From SAR202 cluster bacterium (lineage in GTDB: Bacteria; Chloroflexota; Dehalococcoidia; Lucifugimonadales; UBA2962), in contig VFGV01000022.1 of assembly GCA_009392275.1 (NCBI GenBank), forward strand, positions 149,392-213,391: a stretch of DNA of 64,000 nucleotides, given 5' to 3'. Of the stretch, positions 57,465 through 64,000 are shown in pieces (position 1 is the first letter of the stretch; every line of letters begins with the position of its first letter). The translations under genes and the position numbers were made by a program. The notes under the pieces are model-generated. The model was not told the DNA's origin, made no database searches, and saw only the letters and a program-made list of their open reading frames with translations.

Positions 57465-57473
57465 TGCTAGAAT
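57465..57473 (+). promoter_or_regulatory. Extended -10 for a leaderless Smr mRNA
   Basis: TGCTAGAAT at 57465-57473 is an extended -10 (TGnTAnAAT). Only 6 nt separate it from the ATG at 57480, so transcription should start at or next to the A of ATG. No Shine-Dalgarno sequence is present. Confidence 0.55.
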
Positions 57474-57479
57474 CCATAT

Positions 57480-57752
57480 ATGTCAACCAATCAACCTTTT
57501 GATCATGAAATTCGCCTTAGACATCTAACTGTCGAAGAGGCATTATATCGTTTAGATAAGTACCTAGACTCCGCTTTTATGCAAGCGATCAAAGAAGTAC
57601 GAATAATCCATGGAAAAGGATCAGGCAAATTATCCAGTGCCGTATGGCAATTGTTAGAAAAACACCCGTTGGTAATTAGCTTTCGCTTCGCTAATCGAGG
57701 ATATGGAGAACACGGCGTTACAGTTGCTGAGCTTGAAAAACGCCGTCCTTAA
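57480..57752 (+). CDS. Stand-alone Smr-domain protein
   Basis: A 90-residue Smr domain like the C-terminus of MutS2, a nuclease or RNA/DNA-binding module. The entry motif is IRLRHLTVEEAL (family LDLRG.....A), and the core is VRIIHGKGSGKL with the expected HGKGxG, ending in GEHGVTVAEL. In MutS2 the domain cuts DNA or mRNA at collided ribosomes; here no MutS-like part is attached. Transcription appears leaderless. Confidence 0.88.
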   Translation: MSTNQPFDHEIRLRHLTVEEALYRLDKYLDSAFMQAIKEVRIIHGKGSGKLSSAVWQLLEKHPLVISFRFANRGYGEHGVTVAELEKRRP

Positions 57753-57783
57753 GTATTATTAACTAAAATATACATTAAGACTG

Positions 57784-60042
57784 TTAGCGGACTATTTCGT
57801 ACACATTAACCGCACACTCCCAATCCTCATTTTCACGCAGTCCTTCAGGCGAAACGGTTGAAACATCATACGAAACATATACGTGGTCATCATGGAGAAT
57901 CACAGAAGGTCGGCCAGACTGAGTGAAAGAATCTTGATCATAATTAGTTACCGCAATATCAGTTATCGAATTCCAAGAAGCATCAAATATGCCTAGTCGA
58001 ATATTACGGAAACCATTTTTGTTAACTATATTCTCAACAGATATATAAGAGACAAAGAAAAGTTCTAAATTTGAATCATATACAGTTCCCATAGGCCAGT
58101 TACCCCATTCAGCCAAAACTTTAGAACCTAAATACTTCCAACTTGAATCATATTGCATAACTATCAAATCCCCAAAAAAGGCAGTTGAAGTTACAAAGTT
58201 ATATACACCATCCACAAACACCATAGATGATGCGTTTATATGAGGCATATCGGTCAACACGCGATTGTCTAAAACTTCTAGTTCTTCAGAAAAAAATCGA
58301 TGGCTAGTTGCCTCTCCTATATATGGGTCAATTTTTCTTTGATCTATCACTGTTTCTGCATCAGCAATATATAAACCTGCAACGTTAAGCATTCCATTAA
58401 CGTCTGCCAGCATAAAGTCATTACCTGGTTCTTTATTTGGATCGCGTGAAATTAAAGTTTCTCCAAGAAGTGTCCAATTAATTGGGTCATACTTCTTTAA
58501 GGCCCAAATATCTTCCCCAGCATCAGTAAGGAAATAATACGTGTTGCCGATCATTACAGAAGCAGTATCAGTGCCTCTATCTTCGAAAAGCCCACCTTCC
58601 CCTGTAAATTCCATATCACGTGTATACCATTTATACCCATACCCTTGAGTTCCTTTATCCTTGGATGTACCTCCAAATGTGATTAAAAAATTATCCACTT
58701 TCGGAACATAATTTATTCGACAAAAAGCACCTATAATGTCCAAATTTTCATCTGGGGTGACTTCCACATGTTTTATTAACTTGAGCATCTCTGGTGTAGC
58801 GAGTAAGTTCGTGTCAGGTATAGAAGTTGGGTTGGCTTCCAATGATTTGCTGGTTCCAATCTCTGGAAGATCTGAAGTAGGCTTAATTGAATATATATTT
58901 TTGCCGCCATTATTATTTAAAAACAACCGTAATGAACCATCAGCCAAAATTATTGAACCGGGGTCTTGTATATCTCTAAGAATCAATTCTCGCCCATTAG
59001 AATCTTGAACAACAACTTGATAATACTCATCTGACCAATTAATACCATCTTGAGAAATCGCCATTACCAGAAAATCATTTTCAGTATCTGGATTCCGTCC
59101 ATAAACTAAATCCTCGGGCATTTTGGCAAACAGATAGTAAGTCTCATTAATCTTTACCATTGTAGAGTCATGACCGGCACTAATAGCTATCTCTTTTCTC
59201 TTCCATTTCAAGCCATCATCTGAAGTTGCTCTAATTATATTGCGCTGGCCTGTGTAATAAATCACGTATTCACCATCAATAATATGAACATCTGCACTAG
59301 AGGCAAAATCATTAATATTTTTTGGGTCCTCATAAAATTTATCTAATTTAGTCCAGGAAAGTCCGTCATCTGACACAGCAAAAGCTATTCTGTGCATCTT
59401 GTGCTCTACGCCTTTTTTATTTAATCCTATAAATCGGCCTGTATACGCCATATAGTATTTCCCGTTAATTGCTTGAAACACTTCTGGCTCTCCAGCCTCA
59501 TAATCAACACTAGACTCTGATCCATGCATTATGCGAATACCTGGCTCAGCCTCCCATTTAATAGCATCGTTTGAGATAAGACTAATGATGTTTACTCCGT
59601 CTCTATCTTTTGACTTACCATCAGCTCTGGCTTGGATATATAAGCGGTATCGTCCATCTTCTAGTTGAATCAAACTAGGCCCAACGATGCTAGCTTGACC
59701 TAATTTTTCAGCAGAAGCAACATCTGGCACATCTACTTGAAACTTAACCTTTCCTACGATACTTGGTTTAGATATCTGCTTTTCAGGAACAGGGGTGAAT
59801 GTTGGTTTAACATCAGGAGTTGACTTGGGTAGAGGGGTAGATGCCGAATCTGGGTTAACCGCAGGATCAGTAATCTCTGACACCGTAGGTTTAGCTTTTG
59901 GAGTTATAGTATCTATAACCTCAAAGCTATCTGATTCGACCGCATTGCGTAAAGATTCCGTAGTGTTTTCCTGTGCACACGACACAGTAAAACTTAGTAA
60001 TAAAGAAAATATTACTGCAAAATATGAATACTTAAATAACAT
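57784..60042 (-). CDS. Large exported lipoprotein with beta-propeller-like repeats
   Basis: A 752-residue protein with a lipoprotein signal (FTVSCAQEN), a Pro/Thr/Ser-rich linker to about residue 95, and two successive regions of repeats of about 50 residues. The first contains the pattern SNDAIKWE, SDDGLSWTK, TSDDGLKWK and SQDGINWS with Y-(L/M)-(Y/F) strands, as in five-bladed glycoside hydrolase (GH43/68/32) or sialidase-like propellers. The second (about 430-750) is similar but more divergent. No confident catalytic triad is visible, so a sugar-binding or polysaccharide-processing role is inference. Confidence 0.75.
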   Translation of the reverse strand: MLFKYSYFAVIFSLLLSFTVSCAQENTTESLRNAVESDSFEVIDTITPKAKPTVSEITDPAVNPDSASTPLPKSTPDVKPTFTPVPEKQISKPSIVGKVKFQVDVPDVASAEKLGQASIVGPSLIQLEDGRYRLYIQARADGKSKDRDGVNIISLISNDAIKWEAEPGIRIMHGSESSVDYEAGEPEVFQAINGKYYMAYTGRFIGLNKKGVEHKMHRIAFAVSDDGLSWTKLDKFYEDPKNINDFASSADVHIIDGEYVIYYTGQRNIIRATSDDGLKWKRKEIAISAGHDSTMVKINETYYLFAKMPEDLVYGRNPDTENDFLVMAISQDGINWSDEYYQVVVQDSNGRELILRDIQDPGSIILADGSLRLFLNNNGGKNIYSIKPTSDLPEIGTSKSLEANPTSIPDTNLLATPEMLKLIKHVEVTPDENLDIIGAFCRINYVPKVDNFLITFGGTSKDKGTQGYGYKWYTRDMEFTGEGGLFEDRGTDTASVMIGNTYYFLTDAGEDIWALKKYDPINWTLLGETLISRDPNKEPGNDFMLADVNGMLNVAGLYIADAETVIDQRKIDPYIGEATSHRFFSEELEVLDNRVLTDMPHINASSMVFVDGVYNFVTSTAFFGDLIVMQYDSSWKYLGSKVLAEWGNWPMGTVYDSNLELFFVSYISVENIVNKNGFRNIRLGIFDASWNSITDIAVTNYDQDSFTQSGRPSVILHDDHVYVSYDVSTVSPEGLRENEDWECAVNVYEIVR

Positions 60043-60049
60043 ATAAAAA

Positions 60050-60055
60050 ATTATA
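60050..60055 (-). promoter_or_regulatory. -10 element adjacent to the lipoprotein start
   Basis: On the minus strand TATAAT (60055-60050) lies 7 nt before the ATG at 60042, giving a predicted leader of about 1 nt. No Shine-Dalgarno sequence is present. Confidence 0.45.
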
Positions 60056-60139
60056 AACTAGAACTGTAACATAGGTATAACTACTGATGTTACTTATTAA
60101 ATATTTGTGATCTTAAATATAATTAATACAGGTATAAAA

Positions 60140-60973
60140 ATGACAAAAAATCTAATTATTGACTCGCAAGTACATGCATATGAACCAAACACACCATCAA
60201 GGCCATGGCAGGGATTTTTACAGGGTCCAGATCAGGCGACAGGGGACGACATGGTTAAAGCGATGGACGAAGTGGGTGTAGATGGAGCTTTACTTGTTTC
60301 ACCATTTAGTCTTTACGGTTATGATGCAAGTTATGCTCTAGAAGTTCACAATCATTATCCTGATAGGTTTAGGCTAATAAAACCGTTTGATATTAAATCG
60401 AAAAGTATAAGAGAAGACTTAGTTGAATGGGCTTCTATACCAGGAGTTGTGGGAGCAAGATTAATGCTCACAGACTCTAGATTACGGGTTAGTGAGCAAG
60501 GGGTTTACGAGATGTTTTCAGCAGCCTCAAAGGAAGATATTCCAATTAACGTCATGTGTTCGGGTAACCTTTCTGTTTTTAAAGAACTGGCCAAAACATA
60601 TCCAAATACTCGGCTAATTATTGATCATTTAGGTTTAGAGCAACCATTTGTGCCTCCTCCTCCCGACGACCCATTCCATGACATAGATCAAGTAATCGAA
60701 GTTTCTAAATTCGATAACGTAGCTATCAAGATTTCAGGTGCGTGCACACTGTCACATGAGTCTTTCCCATATGATGATATTTGGCCTTATTTAGAGCGGA
60801 TTTTCGAAGCTTATGGAATTGAGCGTTGCATGTGGGGTACTGATTGGACCAGAGCTGTCGAACTGCTGTCATACGAGCAGGGAGTAGAATCCTTTCGCCT
60901 AACAGATACCATCTCAGAAAATGAACGTAATATTCTCATGGGTGGAGCGCTATCGAAAATATATAACTGGTAG
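60140..60973 (+). CDS. Amidohydrolase family 2 (TIM-barrel) hydrolase
   Basis: A 277-residue metal hydrolase or decarboxylase of the amidohydrolase_2 group, which includes 2-pyrone-4,6-dicarboxylate lactonase. The N-terminal motif is DSQVHAY (Q for the usual first His), with IIDHLG, IKISGA and the late Asp in WGTDWTRA. The missing first His is typical of metal-independent lactonase-like members. The start at 60140 is preferred over an in-frame extension to 60107 without family resemblance. It precedes the enolase-superfamily gene, suggesting a two-step pathway on a lactone and a sugar acid. Confidence 0.85.
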   Translation: MTKNLIIDSQVHAYEPNTPSRPWQGFLQGPDQATGDDMVKAMDEVGVDGALLVSPFSLYGYDASYALEVHNHYPDRFRLIKPFDIKSKSIREDLVEWASIPGVVGARLMLTDSRLRVSEQGVYEMFSAASKEDIPINVMCSGNLSVFKELAKTYPNTRLIIDHLGLEQPFVPPPPDDPFHDIDQVIEVSKFDNVAIKISGACTLSHESFPYDDIWPYLERIFEAYGIERCMWGTDWTRAVELLSYEQGVESFRLTDTISENERNILMGGALSKIYNW

Positions 60974-61004
60974 CTGGATATTCGTCATTAATATAAAGCT
61001 TGTT

Positions 61005-61010
61005 TATAAT
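61005..61010 (+). promoter_or_regulatory. -10 element adjacent to the enolase-superfamily start
   Basis: TATAAT at 61005-61010 ends 9 nt before the ATG at 61020; TCGTCA at 60982-60987, 17 nt upstream, could be a weak -35. The mRNA leader would be about 3 nt. Confidence 0.5.
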
Positions 61011-61019
61011 TAGCGTCAA

Positions 61020-62120
61020 ATGAAAATCACTGATGTTAGTTATAAAAGTTATCGTTGGCCTCTAGCGACACCGATAAGAAACGGAAAACACATTTATCCT
61101 GAAGCAGGACTTAATGTTATTCAGATAGATACTGATGAAAACATTTCTGGCATAGGCCTGATAGGCGGAGTACATAACGCCTCAAATATATTTTCATCAA
61201 TTACGAGTCACTTTAAAGATACCCTAATAGGCGAGGATCCTTTTAATACTGAACGTATATTTTATGATCTGTGGCAGCCAAAAGTAATTGGGCGAAGAGG
61301 AATGTCTACCAGAATAATAAGTGGTATAGATATTGCTCTTTGGGATATTAAAGGTAAATACACTAAATTACCTCTATATAAACTTATTGGTGGCCAATTT
61401 AATAAAAGAATTCCTGTTTATGTTGCAGGTGGTTATTATGAAGAAGGGAAAGGTTTGAAGCAGTTAGGCGATGAGATGGTTAATAATAGCGCATCTGGTG
61501 TTACTGCAGTAAAAATGAAAATAGGTGGAGTGCCTATAAACGAAGATGTGGAAAGAGTAAAAACAGCTAGATCTGCAATAGGACCGGATATAAAACTGTT
61601 AGTGGATGCAAACTGTGCGTATCAGTATCACGAAGCTTTAGACATAGCACGAAAAATTGAAAATCAGGACATATATTGGTTTGAAGAACCTTTGCCACCT
61701 GACGACTATGATGGATATCAAAAATTGTCTCAATCTACCCATATCCCAATTGCGACGGGTGAAAATGAATATACTAAATTCGGTTTCAGGGATTTAATTA
61801 AAAACCGATGTGCTTCGATATTACAGCCTGACGCATTAACAATGGGTGGGGTTTCTGAATTTCTTAAAGTATCTTATATGGCACAAGCTGAAAATTTACC
61901 TATATCGCCACACGGGAATCAGGATGTACAGATACATCTAATATCGAGCATCTCTAATGGATTGTTATTGGAGTACTACAATGGCTCTACAGACCCAATG
62001 TGGCTAGACATGTTTGAAGAACCTTTAAAAATTAAACATGGACATGTTATAGCACCCGAAAGGCCAGGATTAGGAATTAATTTAAATCATTCAGCTATTT
62101 CAAAATTTCAAGTAATCTAG
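61020..62120 (+). CDS. Mandelate racemase/muconate lactonizing enzyme family (enolase superfamily)
   Basis: Enolase-superfamily enzyme of 366 residues abstracting a proton next to a carboxylate. The KxK pair is in AVKMKIG, metal ligands are the Asp in LLVDANCAY, the Glu in FEEPL and the Glu in ATGENEY, and the His of the His-Asp dyad is in ISPHGNQD. The KxK plus His-Asp set indicates the mandelate racemase subgroup, often acid-sugar dehydratases or racemases. The substrate is unknown. Confidence 0.92.
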   Translation: MKITDVSYKSYRWPLATPIRNGKHIYPEAGLNVIQIDTDENISGIGLIGGVHNASNIFSSITSHFKDTLIGEDPFNTERIFYDLWQPKVIGRRGMSTRIISGIDIALWDIKGKYTKLPLYKLIGGQFNKRIPVYVAGGYYEEGKGLKQLGDEMVNNSASGVTAVKMKIGGVPINEDVERVKTARSAIGPDIKLLVDANCAYQYHEALDIARKIENQDIYWFEEPLPPDDYDGYQKLSQSTHIPIATGENEYTKFGFRDLIKNRCASILQPDALTMGGVSEFLKVSYMAQAENLPISPHGNQDVQIHLISSISNGLLLEYYNGSTDPMWLDMFEEPLKIKHGHVIAPERPGLGINLNHSAISKFQVI

Positions 62121-62155
62121 CAAACCACGTAAAGTTCGAATCGAATCTTTTTAAT

Positions 62156-63085
62156 ATGAATAACAAAATTGATTTATTAGAGGCTATCGGTAATACACCT
62201 ATAGTTAAATTAAAAAAAATAATCCCAGAAAATGCTGCTGAAGTCTGGGTTAAATTAGAAGGTCAAAACCCTACAGGATCATACAAAGATCGTATGGCTG
62301 TATCTGTATTAAAGAATGCGTTAGACAGGCAGGAGATCAAAACTGGAGATACAGTCGTTGAATATACCGGAGGCAGTACAGGCACGTCCTTAGCTTTTGC
62401 ATGTTCTGTTTTTGGTTTGAAATTTATTGCGGTGACGTCTGATGCTTTTTCTAAAATAAAGCATCAATCTATGGCAGCATTTGGGGCCACCGTACATGTT
62501 ATAAAAAGTGACAACGGAAATATTACCCCAGATTTAATCCAAAATATGAAAAATAAAGCGTATGAATTAGCTGATCATCCAAACACGTTTTATGCTGATC
62601 AGTTTGGTTCAGTTGATGTGATAAAAGGATATGAAGTATTAGGAAAAGAAATAGTCAGTCAGGTAGGTGATGATATCGATGTGTTATGTGCTGCAGTCGG
62701 AACTGGTGGAGCCTTAATGGGCACTTATAATGGCATGGTATATTTAGGCAGTCAGCCTAGATTAATTGCCCTGGAACCATTGCAGTCTCCTACTTTAACA
62801 ACTGGTAAAGGCGGACCGCATAAAGTAGAAGGTATTGGACTGGGATTCGAACCACCTTTTCTTGATAAATCTAAACTAGATAGTGTTCGAGCTATTGACC
62901 AAAATAAAGCTTTTGATATGTGTAGATTATTAGCTAAAGCGGAAGGGTTGTTTGGAGGGGGTTCTACTGGCCTAAATGTGTGTGCAGCAATTGAAATAGC
63001 TAAAGAACTTGGGCCAGGTAAAAAGGTAGTGACTTTTAATTGTGATAGTGGGTTAAAGTATTTAGGAAGTCACATTTATTCCTAA
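62156..63085 (+). CDS. Cysteine synthase-family PLP enzyme
   Basis: Fold-type II PLP enzyme of 309 residues. It begins LLEAIGNTPIVKL; the PLP Lys is in NPTGSYKDRMAV, the substrate loop in EYTGGSTGTSLAF, and the phosphate cup in VGTGGALMGTY. The family comprises O-acetylserine or O-phosphoserine sulfhydrylase and cystathionine beta-synthase core enzymes. TGSYKDR replaces the PGGSxKDR of classical CysK (PTGSxKDR occurs in the wider family), so another amino-acid substrate is possible. Confidence 0.9.
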   Translation: MNNKIDLLEAIGNTPIVKLKKIIPENAAEVWVKLEGQNPTGSYKDRMAVSVLKNALDRQEIKTGDTVVEYTGGSTGTSLAFACSVFGLKFIAVTSDAFSKIKHQSMAAFGATVHVIKSDNGNITPDLIQNMKNKAYELADHPNTFYADQFGSVDVIKGYEVLGKEIVSQVGDDIDVLCAAVGTGGALMGTYNGMVYLGSQPRLIALEPLQSPTLTTGKGGPHKVEGIGLGFEPPFLDKSKLDSVRAIDQNKAFDMCRLLAKAEGLFGGGSTGLNVCAAIEIAKELGPGKKVVTFNCDSGLKYLGSHIYS

Positions 63086-63129
63086 AGTTTACGGATAAAA
63101 ATATTCGAAAACATATAAAATTTTATTAA

Positions 63130-63951
63130 ATGATGTTATTTGATTTAAGGACTGTCAAAATTGCCGTTGGCCCTGTCATAGGTATAATACTTTTATTTTT
63201 TTATATGTCAGACACCGCAGAAGCACACAGACCAGTTTTCCCAGACGGTCTTAATAAAACAGCTGATACCGCTTTCGAGCTTGATGATATTGATATTTCC
63301 CAAGCTGTTTATCAGATTTTAAATGCCGACGAACAGGTTTGGCTTAGTTTCTATCCAGAACAATCGAGTACTCAAGTAGCAATAATACAATTAGGTATAC
63401 CTGTACTAGAAGAAACTAAATCCTTTAGGCCTAAGGTAGCATTAATTTCTCCGAGTCTTCAAAAAATTGATTTATCATTTGAAATTCCTGAGAGATTTGG
63501 AGCGATTGTATATGAATCAGAAGATCAAAATGTGATCAGGGAGTTTCACGAGCCGTTCACCAATACTAAATCGTGGATATTAATAGAAGATCAATTTGAA
63601 ATTGTTGAAAATGGAATTCATTATGTTGTCATATTTTCTGACACTAACCAGTCAGGCAAATTTTGGTTTGCTACTGGTACCAGAGAAGTATTTGATTTTT
63701 CAGCCCGAAGTGAACTGAATGAAAACGTATCTAAAGTAAAGAATTTTCATTTACCATCAGTGGTATTGTCTGTTTCAACCAAAGTTCCGCGAAAAGATAT
63801 GTCAAACCAAACGGCCACTGCCAGTGAATCAGATGAACAAAAACTTGAATCAAATGAGCGTAACTATTTTAGATCCACAAATGGATACTTAATAGGTGGG
63901 GTGTTTGTTTTAATTATTGTGCTGGTTTTTGTTAGGAGGCGATTTACTTAG
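63130..63951 (+). CDS. Exported protein anchored by a C-terminal helix
   Basis: A 273-residue protein with an N-terminal signal or membrane segment (about 9-27, ending DTAEAHRPVF), an extracytoplasmic beta-rich domain of about 200 residues, a Ser/Glu/Asn-rich stalk and a C-terminal helix (about 250-269) followed by RRRF. This topology anchors the domain on the outer face of the membrane. No family is recognised. TATAAA at 63114-63119 could again serve as a nearby -10 element. Confidence 0.7.
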   Translation: MMLFDLRTVKIAVGPVIGIILLFFYMSDTAEAHRPVFPDGLNKTADTAFELDDIDISQAVYQILNADEQVWLSFYPEQSSTQVAIIQLGIPVLEETKSFRPKVALISPSLQKIDLSFEIPERFGAIVYESEDQNVIREFHEPFTNTKSWILIEDQFEIVENGIHYVVIFSDTNQSGKFWFATGTREVFDFSARSELNENVSKVKNFHLPSVVLSVSTKVPRKDMSNQTATASESDEQKLESNERNYFRSTNGYLIGGVFVLIIVLVFVRRRFT

Positions 63952-64000
63952 AAATTATGGTTTAAAGACTACGACTGTAGCAATTGGATTATTGTCTGAG

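Noticed and set aside
63934..64000. Start of a further gene after AGGAGG at 63934-63939
   Set aside because: The AGGAGG is part of the Arg codons at the end of the preceding gene, and no ATG, GTG or TTG with usable spacing opens a frame to the window edge.

Overview
The window is AT-rich, gene-dense bacterial chromosome with short intergenic gaps and no CRISPR array, prophage or insertion sequence that I can see. The content suggests a marine, aerobic Chloroflexota bacterium of the SAR202 type. This is inferred from a caa3-type cytochrome oxidase cluster, coenzyme F420 genes (cofD-cofC), and a long run of catabolic enzyme families (DMFase-like, secernin-like, phosphotriesterase-like, enolase superfamily, MDR and SDR dehydrogenases). 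I could not run a phylogeny, so the assignment is inference.

Layout. 1-3108 (+): tail of an unknown gene, then thrS-infC-rpmI-rplT, with infC apparently starting on AUA. 3105-11088 (-): ctaA-ctaB, then ctaC-ctaD-ctaE-ctaF-ctaG, a small membrane protein and a SCO-like copper chaperone, which together encode heme A synthesis, a cytochrome c-fused aa3 oxidase and its copper insertion. 11185-12961 (+): tRNA-Lys and cofD-cofC. 12972-18726: a membrane-anchored nuclease-like protein divergent from an HtrA-like protease, a 42-bp perfect palindrome, then a minus-strand aminotransferase, AMP-forming acyl-CoA ligase and quinone oxidoreductase. 18832-24330 (+): promoter, SAM-I riboswitch and terminator in front of a methyl-cycle operon: a protein resembling only the N-terminal half of MtnA, then mtnP, a rhodanese, a PfkB kinase, ahcY and metK. 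24349-33607 (+): phosphohexomutase, polA, a GreA with an extra N-terminal domain, a GlcD/GlcF-like fusion and alanine dehydrogenase.

33627-38420 holds secreted thioredoxin-fold lipoproteins, a sulfurtransferase, an SDR and a peroxiredoxin. 38417-57238 is mostly minus-strand catabolic genes: gamma-glutamyltransferase family, a TPP enzyme, a cyclase-family hydrolase followed by two tiny membrane ORFs, an ApbA/PanE-like reductase, a DMFase large-subunit-like protein (with a divergent zinc MDR), a phosphotriesterase-family hydrolase, a lipoprotein, and a tight citrate synthase-prpF-aconitase-MetE-like-secernin-like operon. 57316-64000 has tRNA-Asp, a stand-alone Smr protein, a large beta-propeller-like lipoprotein, an amidohydrolase, an enolase-superfamily enzyme, a cysteine synthase-family protein and a bitopic exported protein.

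The observations I rate highest are the half-length MtnA homologue leading a SAM-riboswitch operon just before mtnP, the GreA with a tyrosine-recombinase core-binding-like domain, the probable AUA start of infC, and several genes whose -10 element sits so close to ATG that the mRNA should be leaderless. I found no single clear defence system or wholly new multi-gene machine.
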